The notes beneath the pieces were generated by a model. The model worked only from the letters and a program-made list of their open reading frames with translations. It was not told the origin of the DNA and searched no databases. Positions 20,927-29,750 of a DNA stretch of 64,000 nucleotides are shown one piece after another. The DNA comes from Aggregatilinea lenta. GTDB taxonomy: Bacteria; Chloroflexota; Anaerolineae; Aggregatilineales; Aggregatilineaceae. Location of the stretch: NCBI RefSeq assembly GCF_003569045.1, contig NZ_BFCB01000003.1, positions 1,798,001 through 1,862,000 of the forward strand. The letters run 5' to 3'. The translations under genes and the position numbers were made by a program. Each line of letters opens with the position of its first letter. Position 1 is the first letter of the stretch.

Positions 20927-23566
20927 TCAGCATGGGCCGGTTGGACGACTGTCATGGGCTGCCGTGGCGGCAAGGTCTAGGAGCAGCGCGCGTTCTGCCT
21001 CCGGGCTGCCGATCTCGCCGTCCAGCCATGCCTGCCGCAGACGGCGCAGCAGCGTGCCATAGGCGGGGCCGGGCTTGAGGCCGGTAAGCGCGCCGACCGC
21101 ACGCCCGTCGACGGTGGGCCGGACGAACTGCCACGTGCACGCGAACTGCTCGACGGCATGGCGCGCCTGGGCGGTGGGTGCGGCAGCCCACGCTGCCAGC
21201 CAACCGACCTCGTCCAGCGGTTCGAGCAGGGCGACGACCGCGCTCGGCGGCAGCGGATCGCTCAGTGCGGGCAGGTGCTCGATAGCGGCGTGTGCGTCAT
21301 GGATGTGGTCGAGGTACAGGCGCTTGAACATCAGACGCTGGCCGACACGCTCGATCTCGGGCTGCGGCAGGCGGCCCACCAGCAGCGCGACCGCCGTGAG
21401 CATCCAGTTATCGAAGGTTGCCAGGGACGGCCACGGCTGTCGTTCGCGAGCGTAGCGCAGGGCGTAAAACGTGGCGCGTACCCACTCGTCGACTACGAGA
21501 TTCGGGTGAATTTGCGGCAGAATGCCCAAACGCTCCAGGCGGACGAGCGGACGCAGCGGCTCGGCTTCGGCCAGGATCAGGGCCAGCTCGTGGCGGATGC
21601 GGTCGCCGCTGACCCGGTCGAGCAACGGCAGCGCGCCCCGGATCAGCTCTGCCGTGCGCGGCTCGATGGAGAAGCCCAGGCGCTGTTCCAGGCGCACGGC
21701 GCGCAGCATGCGCGTCGGATCGTCGATGAAGCTCAGGCTGTGCAGCACGCGGATGATCCCGTCGCGCAGATCCTGTTCCCCGCCGTAGAAGTCGAGCAGG
21801 TCCCCGAACGGCTCCGGCGCAAGCCGGATCGCCAGCGTGTTGATGGTGAAGTCACGGCGGTAGAGGTCCGGCTTGATCGAGCTGCGCTGAACGGTGGGCA
21901 GGGCGGTCGGCTCCTCGTAATACTCCATGCGTGCCGAGACGAAATCGACCGAGGCGGGCCAGCCCGCGCCGCCCGGATCGACGTCCAGCCGGGCCGCGAC
22001 CGCCTCGTCGAGCATCCACTTGGCCGTACCGAACTGCGCATGGCTGCGCATGTCGCCGCCGTAGGTCTGCTGGATGCTGCGCACCAGCTCGATCGCGTCA
22101 CCCTCGACTACGAAGTCGATGTCCACATTCGGCTGGCCGAGCAGCAGGTCGCGCACGAAGCCGCCGACCACGTACAGGCCCACGCGCTGGGTCTGCGCCT
22201 GGTGCGCGATGACCTGCACCAGCGTCCAGACGCCACCGGGCAGCACCTCGCGCAGCTTGCGCACGATCTCCGTGCGGCGCTGGTCGTCGGGGGGATGGCC
22301 CCACATCTTGATCAGGTCGGTGCGCGTGACGATACCGATCAGCTTGTCGCGTTCGTCCACGACCGGGATCTGGCCCCAGCCGGACCGCATCATGCGCTGC
22401 TGCAAGACCTCGATGGAGTCCTCGGCGCGCACGGTGATCTGTCCGGCCTCCATGATGTGGCGCACAGGCTGCCGCCCCATGCCATGACTCATGGCGCGGT
22501 CTACGGCGCGGCGCGTGAGCAGCCCGGCCAGCCGCCCACGTTCCAGCACGGGAAAGCCCTCGTAGCCGGTACGCTGCATGCGGGCCGCCGCGTTTTCGAC
22601 GCGCTCCCCGGCGTCGATGGTCTGCGCGCCCAGGGACATCAGTGCGCTGACCCGCACCGAAGCGGTGACCACCTGCGGCAGCAGGCCGAGCAGCTCCCGG
22701 CGCACGTCGGGCAGCATCCGCGCGCGGATCAGCGCCGCCGCCGCACGGCTGTGGCCGCCGCCGCCGAAGTGTGTTGCGATGCGCGACACGTCAATGTCGT
22801 CGGTGGTGCCGCGCGCCACGAGTTGAATGTCCCCGTCGAGCGCGACCAGCACGAACACCGCACTTGGGTCGTACAACTCGCGCAGCTTGTGGGCCAGCGT
22901 GGCGATCTCGTCCACTGGCGTGACGGTCTCGGCGCAGGCGATGACGATCGCGTGGCCGTTGACCGTATGCGTCTCAGCGTGCTCGACCAGTGCTTCGTAG
23001 AGCACGCGCTGCGCCGGCACGAGCGGATGTTGCAAGAAGTCGCGCACGGCGTCCAGGTCCGCGCCCAGGTCCAGCAGCCACGCCGAACAGCGGATGTCGC
23101 GCGGGGTGGTCGTGCCGTAAAGCAGCGATCCCGTGTCCTCGTAGATGCCGAGCATCAACAGAGTTGCTTCCAGCGGTTCCAGCCCGACGTTTTGGGTGTG
23201 AAGCTGCTCGACCAGCAGCGTTGTCGTCGCGCCAACCAGATCGCCGCTGAACTGCTGGTGCTCGGCCAGATCGCGCGTGAGCGGATGATGGTCGATGAAC
23301 AGCAGTGGCGTGTCAGGGTGCATGCCGCGCACGGTCGAAAAGCCCTGCGTATCGACCACCGTCACGCGCTCGACCGGCTGGCCGCGCTTGAGATCGTCCG
23401 GCTGTACGAACGCGAACATGCCCGCGTAGAGGTTGAGGAAGTGCGCCACGTTGCGGTTGACGCGGCGCGGCAGGACAGGTACCGCGCCCGGCGTCAGACG
23501 ATGCGCCGCCCATAGGGAGGCTACCGCGTCAAAGTCGGCGTTATCGTGCGTGAGGATCAGGTTCAC
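20927..23566 (-). CDS. tRNA nucleotidyltransferase with DHH, CBS and poly(A) polymerase-type domains
   Basis: 879 residues in three modules. Residues 1-310: a DHH/DHHA1 phosphoesterase ('THDNADFDAVASLWAA', 'LLFIDHHPL', and 'FGGGGHSRAAAALI' near 270). Residues about 315-435: two CBS domains. Residues about 450-879: a class II nucleotidyltransferase head ('GGFVRDLLLG', 'DIDFVVEGDAIEL' with the catalytic DxD) and an RNA-binding tail ('DFTINTLAIRL', 'DDPTRMLRAVRLEQRL'). This layout is that of the A-adding enzymes known from bacteria that split CCA addition between two proteins. A separate CC-adding enzyme should then exist elsewhere. GTG start at 23566; the ribosome site is weak. It lies 31 bp downstream of the dehydrogenase gene. 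Confidence 0.88.
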   Translation of the reverse strand: MNLILTHDNADFDAVASLWAAHRLTPGAVPVLPRRVNRNVAHFLNLYAGMFAFVQPDDLKRGQPVERVTVVDTQGFSTVRGMHPDTPLLFIDHHPLTRDLAEHQQFSGDLVGATTTLLVEQLHTQNVGLEPLEATLLMLGIYEDTGSLLYGTTTPRDIRCSAWLLDLGADLDAVRDFLQHPLVPAQRVLYEALVEHAETHTVNGHAIVIACAETVTPVDEIATLAHKLRELYDPSAVFVLVALDGDIQLVARGTTDDIDVSRIATHFGGGGHSRAAAALIRARMLPDVRRELLGLLPQVVTASVRVSALMSLGAQTIDAGERVENAAARMQRTGYEGFPVLERGRLAGLLTRRAVDRAMSHGMGRQPVRHIMEAGQITVRAEDSIEVLQQRMMRSGWGQIPVVDERDKLIGIVTRTDLIKMWGHPPDDQRRTEIVRKLREVLPGGVWTLVQVIAHQAQTQRVGLYVVGGFVRDLLLGQPNVDIDFVVEGDAIELVRSIQQTYGGDMRSHAQFGTAKWMLDEAVAARLDVDPGGAGWPASVDFVSARMEYYEEPTALPTVQRSSIKPDLYRRDFTINTLAIRLAPEPFGDLLDFYGGEQDLRDGIIRVLHSLSFIDDPTRMLRAVRLEQRLGFSIEPRTAELIRGALPLLDRVSGDRIRHELALILAEAEPLRPLVRLERLGILPQIHPNLVVDEWVRATFYALRYARERQPWPSLATFDNWMLTAVALLVGRLPQPEIERVGQRLMFKRLYLDHIHDAHAAIEHLPALSDPLPPSAVVALLEPLDEVGWLAAWAAAPTAQARHAVEQFACTWQFVRPTVDGRAVGALTGLKPGPAYGTLLRRLRQAWLDGEIGSPEAERALLLDLAATAAHDSRPTGPC

Positions 23567-23597
23567 AGGATGACTGCAATTCTTTCGGTGCGCGCGC

Positions 23598-24671
23598 CTA
23601 TCCCAGGGCTTCCCACACGGCGAGCTTGGCCCGCACGCGCCGGATCACCTCGTCGGTGAACTCGGTGGTGGTGGCGTGCCCCCCCAGATCAGCGGTGCGG
23701 ATGCCGTCGTAGACCGTTTCCAGCGCGGACTCGCGGATCGCGCGCGACAGGCGCTGAGCCGGTTCAGTATCCATGTAGTTTACCAGCGATGCGCCTGCCA
23801 GGATCATGGCCATCGGGTTGGCGATGTTCTTACCCAGCAGAGACGGCGCGGTGCCGTGCGGCGCTTCAGCGATCAGCGCGCGAATTTCCAGGTCGTCGCC
23901 GAAGCTCAGCACCATCGACTCAGCCCCGGCGATCGTGCCGAACATCTTCAGCACCAGATCGCTCATGCTGTCACCGTCGCGGTTGAGCGTGGGGATCGCC
24001 AGGCTCTCGCCGGTTGTCTCCAGCAGCAGGGCGTAAGTCGCGTCGATCAGCTGCGGATCGTAGCGCACGGATGGGTGGCGCAGCGCGGCGGCATCCAGTT
24101 CTTCCTTGAACATGCCCTCATAGATCGGGCTGACGGTGTACTTGGGGCCGCCGAAGACCTTCGAGCCGGTGCGCTCGGCGTAGCGGAAGCTGTACTCCGC
24201 GACGATGCGGCACGTCTTGCGCGTGGTTTTTTCGGTGCGGTAGGCGATTTCGTCCAGGCCCTCGCCCTCGCGCCATTCTTTGGCCCCGTAAGCGCCATCG
24301 ACCGCCATGCGAATCACGGCAATTGGCGCGTGTACGCCCGCGACCGGCTGCATGGGCGGGATGCGCCGTCCGACGCGCAGGATCACCTGGGCGTCGATGG
24401 CCTCGCGCAGGATCGCGTTGGGACTGCCCACATCATCGGGATTACCGGGCGTGATCGTCGCCGCTTTGATGCCAAACTTATTGTTGACGACTGCCTCCGC
24501 CGCATCCAGGACTACTTGGTTCTTGGTCACCCGGCGGTTTTCGAGCGACAGGTCGTACGTTTTGATGTCAACGCCCATCGGGCGGACGAACGGCTCCAGC
24601 ACGCGCAGCGCTTCGACCAGCAGTTCCTGTCCGGTTTGGTCGCCTTGCAAAACAACAATCGTGCGATTCAC
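23598..24671 (-). CDS. Isocitrate/isopropylmalate dehydrogenase family protein
   Basis: 357 residues of the beta-decarboxylating dehydrogenase superfamily, which oxidises (2R,3S)-hydroxy-diacids with NAD(P) and Mg. Family motifs visible but divergent: 'LQGDQTGQELLVEALRVLEP' at the start (usual GDGIGxE), 'FGGPKYTVSPIYEG' (usual KANVxKxxxGL), 'RDGDSMSDLVLKMFGTIAG' (usual GDILSDL), and 'EAPHGTAPSLLGKNIANPMAMILAGASLV' region (usual EAxHGSAPDIAGKGIANP). The substrate-specifying loop does not look like textbook LeuB or Icd, so I do not assign a substrate. GTG start at 24671. Confidence 0.8.
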   Translation of the reverse strand: MNRTIVVLQGDQTGQELLVEALRVLEPFVRPMGVDIKTYDLSLENRRVTKNQVVLDAAEAVVNNKFGIKAATITPGNPDDVGSPNAILREAIDAQVILRVGRRIPPMQPVAGVHAPIAVIRMAVDGAYGAKEWREGEGLDEIAYRTEKTTRKTCRIVAEYSFRYAERTGSKVFGGPKYTVSPIYEGMFKEELDAAALRHPSVRYDPQLIDATYALLLETTGESLAIPTLNRDGDSMSDLVLKMFGTIAGAESMVLSFGDDLEIRALIAEAPHGTAPSLLGKNIANPMAMILAGASLVNYMDTEPAQRLSRAIRESALETVYDGIRTADLGGHATTTEFTDEVIRRVRAKLAVWEALG

Positions 24672-24811
24672 GGGTGACCCTGTCCTTTCCGTAGTGGATG
24701 GCGTTGTAGCGTTAACTTTAGTTCGACGTGTTTCTGATGCTCGCTATAGGTAATTGTCGCTTTAGAGCCGTCTCAATCCCAAGTCGCCGGGCAAATCGGT
24801 GGCCTGAGGGA

Positions 24812-25819
24812 TTAAACCAACAGGTGATCGAGCCGGTGCGCCGCCTCGACGCTGCTGCCCGGCGCGAACTGGGCCTTGAACCACTCGACGGAGTCCTGCC
24901 GGGTGGCGTCGCTGGCGTCCGGCGCGAAGACGCGCTCCGCGAAGGCGGCCAGATCCTCCATCGCTCGCGCATAGCGATAGAAGGCCATCACAAGCAGATC
25001 GATCTCGGTGGGGCCATATCCCTCGAAGAACAGCGACTCCGTACGTTCCTCGGCTACGAAGCCGCCGACCGTTACGAACATCAGGTCGCGCTCCCTAGGG
25101 GCCAGCACTGCTTCGTCCCAATCGACGATGAACACCTGCTCCTGCGCGTCGATCAGCACGTTTGCCAGATGGATGTCGGCGTGACACGGCACGAGGGGCA
25201 GGGTTTTGTCGTGAAGCTGTTCGCCCAACCGTGTCGTACGCTCGATGATCGCGCCGATCTCGTCGTAGTGCGCTCGCCAAAAGGCGGCCAACTCGCGCTC
25301 AAACGGGTTACTGGCGGTCTGGTCTCGGATATCCGCGTGCAACGCGCGAATGAGCGCCATCCACTTCGGATGCGGTACGAACGTCTCCTGCGGCATCTGA
25401 CGCAGCAGGTCGGGCGGGAGCTGTGTGGCGTGCAGTTGTTTCAGCGCCGCGCCAAGCGTCTTCCACTGCGCGTCCGACAGGCCGGTGTTCCAGGCGTTCG
25501 TGCCATCGACGTACGGGTACAGGATCAGCGTGAAGTCCTCGACCGTGCCCCAGGGCGCTCCGGCGCGCGTCAGGATCGGCGCGACGACCTGTTCCATTCC
25601 CTGCGCGCCGAGGTAATGCGGCAGCAAGACGCTGAGCGCCTGGGCTGGCTCACGCCGGATCTTCAGGAAATAACACTGCTCCCCCGCCTGCGCCCGGTAA
25701 ACCCCGGCAGCCGAATCGTATCCGAGCGGCAGAAATTCCAGCGCGCTCACGGCCAGACCATAATCCGCGCTCAAGGAGGCGATGATTTTTTGGTTTTCGA
25801 GGCGGGGTTTGTCCAGCAT
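24812..25819 (-). CDS. Aminoglycoside phosphotransferase (APH)-family kinase
   Basis: 335 residues from the ATG at 25819, chosen because AAGGATC precedes it. A small-molecule kinase of the APH/choline kinase fold: the catalytic loop 'CHADIHLANVL' (HxDxHxxN) and the metal-binding 'VFIVDWDEA' are intact, and the N-lobe has 'GEQCYFLKIRREP', in which the Lys binds ATP. The late part ('FFEGYGPTEIDLLVMAFYRYARAMEDLAAFAERV') is alpha-helical, as in the spectinomycin phosphotransferase-like subgroup. Many such genes in environmental bacteria phosphorylate unknown metabolites, so resistance should not be assumed. It sits alone, convergent with nothing, leftward like its neighbours. Confidence 0.85.
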   Translation of the reverse strand: MLDKPRLENQKIIASLSADYGLAVSALEFLPLGYDSAAGVYRAQAGEQCYFLKIRREPAQALSVLLPHYLGAQGMEQVVAPILTRAGAPWGTVEDFTLILYPYVDGTNAWNTGLSDAQWKTLGAALKQLHATQLPPDLLRQMPQETFVPHPKWMALIRALHADIRDQTASNPFERELAAFWRAHYDEIGAIIERTTRLGEQLHDKTLPLVPCHADIHLANVLIDAQEQVFIVDWDEAVLAPRERDLMFVTVGGFVAEERTESLFFEGYGPTEIDLLVMAFYRYARAMEDLAAFAERVFAPDASDATRQDSVEWFKAQFAPGSSVEAAHRLDHLLV

Positions 25820-25905
25820 GACGATCCTTGCGTGTCTGCGGCTGAGCGCTGCGAATATCGGCATTCTATAAGTTTAGCGACCGTGAGGCACGGCTTCCAA
25901 GTCGA

Positions 25906-26823
25906 TCAGCCGATCCACTCCACCAGCAGCCACACGAGCGCCGCGACGTTCGCCGCGATGAAGAAGCTCCATTGGATGCGCCCGCTGAGGTCGATGGCCT
26001 CGGTGCCGCGCATGTCGGTGCGGGGCCGGAAGCGCCACAGCAGCGGCAGCAGCGCCAGCGGCACGAGCGCCAGCCACAGCGGCCACAGGCCCATGATCAC
26101 TGTTGCCAGCAGGCAAAGCGCCGCCGCGCCGAGGGCGGCATACATCCAGCGCTGCGTGCCGCGCCGCCCCACGATGTTGGCCGTGTTGTGGAGCTTTGCA
26201 GCGCGATCCATATCGTAGTCGCGCACCTGATTGTAAAGCTGGCCGTAGGCCGAAATCAGCCCCAGGCCGAACGCCACCCACCACACGCGGCCCGGTGTGG
26301 TGTCGTAGGCGAAGTAGCCGGCCAGGAATAGCAGGGTGCTGAGCATCAGCGCGTGCGAGATCACGTCCACCACCGGCAGCGCCTTGAGCCGCACGCCGCG
26401 CCACGAATAGAGGACTGCCAGCGCCAGCGTGAGCGCTCCGATCCAGAAGGCGGCAGTGCTGGCGGAGGCGTAGAGCAGCAGCGCGATTGCACCGAGCACC
26501 CACGCAGCGATCCAGCCGTCGCGCGCGGTGACCTCGCCGGACGTGACCGGATTGCGGGCGGCGCGGTGCATCTCGCGGGCGTCGTCAGGCGCGTCCTCGA
26601 CATCGTTGACCATGAACGCGACCGTCACCGCCAGTAGCGCCGCCGCCGTGACCAGCAGCACGCGCGCATCCGGTGTGACGCCGGGCGCGTGGCGGGCGGC
26701 CATTGCCGCGCCGGTCAGCGTGGCGGGCAGTGTGAACAGGACGTGTTCCTGCCAGCGCGAGAGCTTCGCCAGCCCTTTGAGGCGCGTCTGTGCGCGGCGC
26801 GAGGTGTGGACCGATTCGATCAC
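25906..26823 (-). CDS. UbiA-family prenyltransferase
   Basis: 305 residues with eight to nine hydrophobic helices. The two Asp-rich motifs of UbiA enzymes are present: 'NDVEDAPDD' at 73-81 (NDxxDxxxD) and 'YNQVRDYDMDRAAK' around 195-208. These chelate Mg and the diphosphate of an isoprenyl donor. Members join prenyl chains to quinone, chlorophyll, haem or lipid head groups. The spread of the second motif (DYDMD) is more like the UbiA proteins that prenylate (bacterio)chlorophyll or sugar-lipid substrates than like MenA, but no neighbour indicates the acceptor. Confidence 0.85.
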   Translation of the reverse strand: MIESVHTSRRAQTRLKGLAKLSRWQEHVLFTLPATLTGAAMAARHAPGVTPDARVLLVTAAALLAVTVAFMVNDVEDAPDDAREMHRAARNPVTSGEVTARDGWIAAWVLGAIALLLYASASTAAFWIGALTLALAVLYSWRGVRLKALPVVDVISHALMLSTLLFLAGYFAYDTTPGRVWWVAFGLGLISAYGQLYNQVRDYDMDRAAKLHNTANIVGRRGTQRWMYAALGAAALCLLATVIMGLWPLWLALVPLALLPLLWRFRPRTDMRGTEAIDLSGRIQWSFFIAANVAALVWLLVEWIG

Positions 26824-26963
26824 GGCAGGGTTCCCGAAGGCCAGTAACGATGCGAGTCAGTGTACCGTGAGCGTCGGGTGCTCGCTAGTGGGGCGAATGG
26901 GCTGAATCGGGATGTCTTTGCTAGGGTCTGAATAAGAGACGTACTGTGAGATAGGAGGAAAAA

Positions 26964-27329
26964 ATGGCCAAACGAGTAGAAGTGAATGACGCAGCGGTGA
27001 AGCATGCCAGGCAACTGATCCGGGACGGGAAAATCGATAAGGAATCGGATTGGAGCGAGGCGCAGCCTTCGGCCAGCAAAGAAAATGCGTTCCTTGAGAA
27101 GCACGACATGAAAGAATATGGGGAATGGTACCTGGGTCTCGTGCCCGGTGAGGACGACGACAACAAGGGGCACTATTCCTTCCCGTATGGCGACTTCAAG
27201 CAGGTGCACCGCGATGGCGTGATCGCCGCCAGGCAGCGCGCCGCGCAGAACCACCATCCCGCCGTGGAGAAGGCCGCCGGCGAGCTGCTGGAACTGATCG
27301 ACAAGAAAACCGGCAACAACGGTAAGTAG
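26964..27329 (+). CDS. Small hydrophilic protein of unknown function
   Basis: 121 residues, preceded by a good AGGAGG about five bases before the ATG. No membrane segment, no Cys, many charged residues. The central part 'HDMKEYGEWYLGLVPGEDDDNKGHYSFPYGDF' is rich in aromatic and acidic residues and the C-terminal third is a Lys/Glu helix. The pattern looks like small proteins annotated as conserved hypotheticals in many soil bacteria, often duplicated, but I cannot name the family. It is a single-gene unit: divergent from UbiA, and closed by its own terminator at 27352. Confidence 0.7.
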   Translation: MAKRVEVNDAAVKHARQLIRDGKIDKESDWSEAQPSASKENAFLEKHDMKEYGEWYLGLVPGEDDDNKGHYSFPYGDFKQVHRDGVIAARQRAAQNHHPAVEKAAGELLELIDKKTGNNGK

Positions 27330-27351
27330 TTGCTATATCCTGACTGACGCA

Positions 27352-27388
27352 AAACTGCCGGAGCACATCGCGTGTTCCGGCAGTTTTT
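27352..27388 (+). terminator. Rho-independent terminator
   Basis: A stem of at least 10 bp (AACTGCCGGA with TCCGGCAGTT, plus inner GCAC/GTG pairs) followed by a run of T's. It ends the small hydrophilic protein gene and separates it from the convergent ABC exporter. Confidence 0.85.
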
Positions 27389-27423
27389 GTTTGCCTCAGA
27401 ATGCAGAGCAGGCGGCGCGGCGA

Positions 27424-29427
27424 TCAGCTTTCGACTGGCTCCGTTAGCGCCGGTTCGCTCAGCGCGGCGTCGTGGTGGGCCAGCTCGCGGCTGAACTGCG
27501 TGTCGTAGAGCTGCGCGTACAGCCCGCCGAGCGCCAGCAGTTCCTCGTGCGTGCCCTGCTCGACGATGCGGCCCCGGTCCATAACCAGGATCTTGTCGGC
27601 GGCCAGGATGGTGCTGAGGCGGTGCGCGATTACGATGCTGGTGCGTCCGGCCATGACCGTCTTCAGCGCGTCCTGGATCAATGCCTCGGACTGGCTGTCC
27701 AGGTGGCTGGTCGCCTCGTCCAGCACCAGGATGCGCGGGTCCTTGAGGATCACGCGGGCGATGGCGATGCGCTGCTTTTCGCCGCCGCTCAGGCGGTAGC
27801 CGCGCTCCCCGACGACCGTCTCATAGCCCTTCGGCAAGCCCATGATAAAGTCGTGGATGTTCGCCGCGCGGCACGCTGCTTCGATCTCTGCCTGGGTTGC
27901 GTCGAGCCGGGCGTAGATCAGGTTGGTGCGGATCGTGTCGTGGAACAGGTGCGTTTCCTGCGTCACGGTGCCGATCTGCGTCGCCAGCGAGTCGAGCATC
28001 ACGTCGCGCAGATCCCAGCCGTCGATGCGGATGCTGCCCGCGTTGGGGTCGTACAGACGCGGGATCAGATAGGTCAGCGTCGTTTTGCCCGCGCCGCTCG
28101 GCCCGACCAGCGCGACGAGCTGGCCCGGCTGGATGTGGAACGAGACGTTTTCCAGCGCCATCTCGCGCGCCTGGTGGTGCGCCGCGCCGTTTTCGTCCGG
28201 CTGCGGGGTCGCGCCGTTGCCATTGGCCGCTGGCTTGCCTTTGGTCTTCGGACTGCCGGACAGCACCGCTTCGATCGAATCCTGCCCGTAGCGCTTCACA
28301 CTACTGAGCAGGTTCGCCTCGTCGGCGCGATAGGCGAACGAGACGTCGTCGAACTCGACTTCGCCGCGCACGTCCGTCAATCCGTGTGCGTCCGGCTTCT
28401 CCTGAATGTCCATTGGCAGATCGAGCACCTCGAACACGCGCTCGAAGCTGACCAGCGACGTGGCGATCTCGACCGGCGCGCTCGACAGCGAGTGCAGCAG
28501 GCCGTAGAGCTGCGTCAGGTACGCGCTGAATGCGACGATGGTGCCGATGGTAAACACACCCTTCAGCACGAAGTAGCCACCCAGCCAGTACACGAGTGCC
28601 GTGCCCACGGCGGCCAGCAGGCTCATCAGCACGTAGAACTGCGTCATGATCACCGCCCGCCGTACGCCGACATCGCGCACTGCCGCCGCACGCTCGCGGA
28701 AGCGGTCGGTTTCGGTGTCCTTGCGCCCGAACAGCTTGACCAGCAGCACGCCGCCGATGTTGAGCGTCTCGTTCATCATAGCGTTCATGGCTGCGTTGAA
28801 GGACATGCCGTCGCGGATGACCTTGCGCAGCATCAGGCTGGATTTGCGTGAGAGCGGCACGAACAGCGGCACGATCAGGATGCCGAGCGCGGTCAGACGC
28901 CATTCGAGCGCAAACATCACGCCCAGGATGGCAACGGTCTGCACAATGTTGGACAGCACTTCGACTGTGGACTGCGAGATCGCACGCTGCGCCTCGACCA
29001 CGTCGTTGTTCAGGCGGCTCATCAGCTCGCCGGTCTTGGTATTGGTGTAGAAGCGGATCGACATACGCTGAAGGTGCTTGTACACGTCCACGCGCAAGTC
29101 GTAGATCACGCCTTCGCCCACGCTGGCGTTCCATTTGCGCTGGAAGATCTGGATCGCGCCGCCCAGCAGCGCAATGATCAGCAGGCTGACGGCCAGTACG
29201 TTCAGGCGGCCCATGTCCTCGTTGGGCAGGGCGTTGTCGATCAGATCGCGGAAGATGAGAGGCCGCGCCAGCCCGATAGCCGTGGTCACCAGGATTGTGA
29301 ACAGCAGCCCGATGAGCTTCGACCGGTAGGGGATGCCATAGCGCAAGACGCGCTTGACGAGTGGCCAGGTCAGGTTGACTCGCTCGCCCTCGTTACTGCT
29401 AAGTCCCCGCATTCGTCCTGGATGCAA
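27424..29427 (-). CDS. ABC exporter, fused membrane and ATPase half-transporter (MsbA/LmrA type)
   Basis: 667 residues; two copies form the transporter. Residues about 20-330 are six membrane helices of the type I exporter fold ('FYTNTKTGELMSRLNNDV' is the conserved cytoplasmic loop). The ATPase has Walker A 'GPSGAGKTT' (about 440-448), Q loop 'IGTVTQETHLF', signature 'LSGGEKQRIAIAR' (about 541), Walker B and 'LVLDEATSHLD' (about 565), and 'IVIAHRLST' (H loop). Unusually, about 58 residues rich in Asn, Gly, Pro and His (about 365-422) are inserted between 'VSFAYRADE' (A loop) and 'MALENVSF'. The substrate could be a lipid or drug. The ATG at 29427 is used; a second Met is six codons later. 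Confidence 0.9.
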   Translation of the reverse strand: MHPGRMRGLSSNEGERVNLTWPLVKRVLRYGIPYRSKLIGLLFTILVTTAIGLARPLIFRDLIDNALPNEDMGRLNVLAVSLLIIALLGGAIQIFQRKWNASVGEGVIYDLRVDVYKHLQRMSIRFYTNTKTGELMSRLNNDVVEAQRAISQSTVEVLSNIVQTVAILGVMFALEWRLTALGILIVPLFVPLSRKSSLMLRKVIRDGMSFNAAMNAMMNETLNIGGVLLVKLFGRKDTETDRFRERAAAVRDVGVRRAVIMTQFYVLMSLLAAVGTALVYWLGGYFVLKGVFTIGTIVAFSAYLTQLYGLLHSLSSAPVEIATSLVSFERVFEVLDLPMDIQEKPDAHGLTDVRGEVEFDDVSFAYRADEANLLSSVKRYGQDSIEAVLSGSPKTKGKPAANGNGATPQPDENGAAHHQAREMALENVSFHIQPGQLVALVGPSGAGKTTLTYLIPRLYDPNAGSIRIDGWDLRDVMLDSLATQIGTVTQETHLFHDTIRTNLIYARLDATQAEIEAACRAANIHDFIMGLPKGYETVVGERGYRLSGGEKQRIAIARVILKDPRILVLDEATSHLDSQSEALIQDALKTVMAGRTSIVIAHRLSTILAADKILVMDRGRIVEQGTHEELLALGGLYAQLYDTQFSRELAHHDAALSEPALTEPVES

Positions 29428-29750
29428 GTTTGTTATTCTCCAGCTCGTTTTGATTTAGTCAGAAGATTTTAGTGCTTTTTGTCCGTAAGCGGTCAATTTC
29501 TAACACAACGCTGAGATGGCCTGAATTGCACGCTTTAGCCGAAAGCCTGGATCGTTTGCCGGAGCATCTTCTCACCGTGTGGGTCGGCGGTTGTGCGCTT
29601 TGCACGAGTAATTCGGACATTCGTCACAAATGGTTTGCCCGGCCATTCTACATATGCTAAGATGATCCCATCCTTCCAGCTTCTGGCTTGACCACTGGAT
29701 CGAATGTCCAACGGACAGGCCGCCGTCCTTGCCACGCTGATGAGGCGCTT
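29428..29750. other. 323-bp intergenic region between divergent transporters
   Basis: Contains short open frames on both strands with no ribosome site and no recognisable protein, so I call no gene. The left third should hold the promoter of the exporter gene. The right half holds the promoter of the nucleoside transporter (29635-29663) and its roughly 85-base leader. No purine riboswitch core was recognised by eye. Confidence 0.5.
29635..29663 (+). promoter_or_regulatory. Promoter of the Bmp-type transporter operon
   Basis: TTGCCC (29635-29640), a 17-bp spacer, TAAGAT (29658-29663). Matches the housekeeping consensus in four positions of each box and has ideal spacing; the start codon follows at 29751. 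Confidence 0.55.

Noticed and set aside
21158-23515. A 785-codon open frame antisense to the tRNA nucleotidyltransferase gene
   Set aside because: It lies wholly opposite a well-recognised protein and its translation is Arg/Gln/His/Val-rich with no known motif. Long antisense frames are expected in high-G+C DNA.
24672-24811. Possible tRNA gene in the gap before the APH-like gene
   Set aside because: No acceptor stem, no GTTCRANYC T-loop and no anticodon arm could be paired.
24812-25819. Antibiotic resistance gene because of the APH fold
   Set aside because: The APH fold is shared with many kinases of unrelated metabolites. No mobile element or resistance neighbour is present, so I record only the family.
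29472-29735. Overlapping short frames on both strands in the gap before the nucleoside transporter
   Set aside because: No ribosome site; one crosses the likely promoter of the transporter; composition does not look like a protein.
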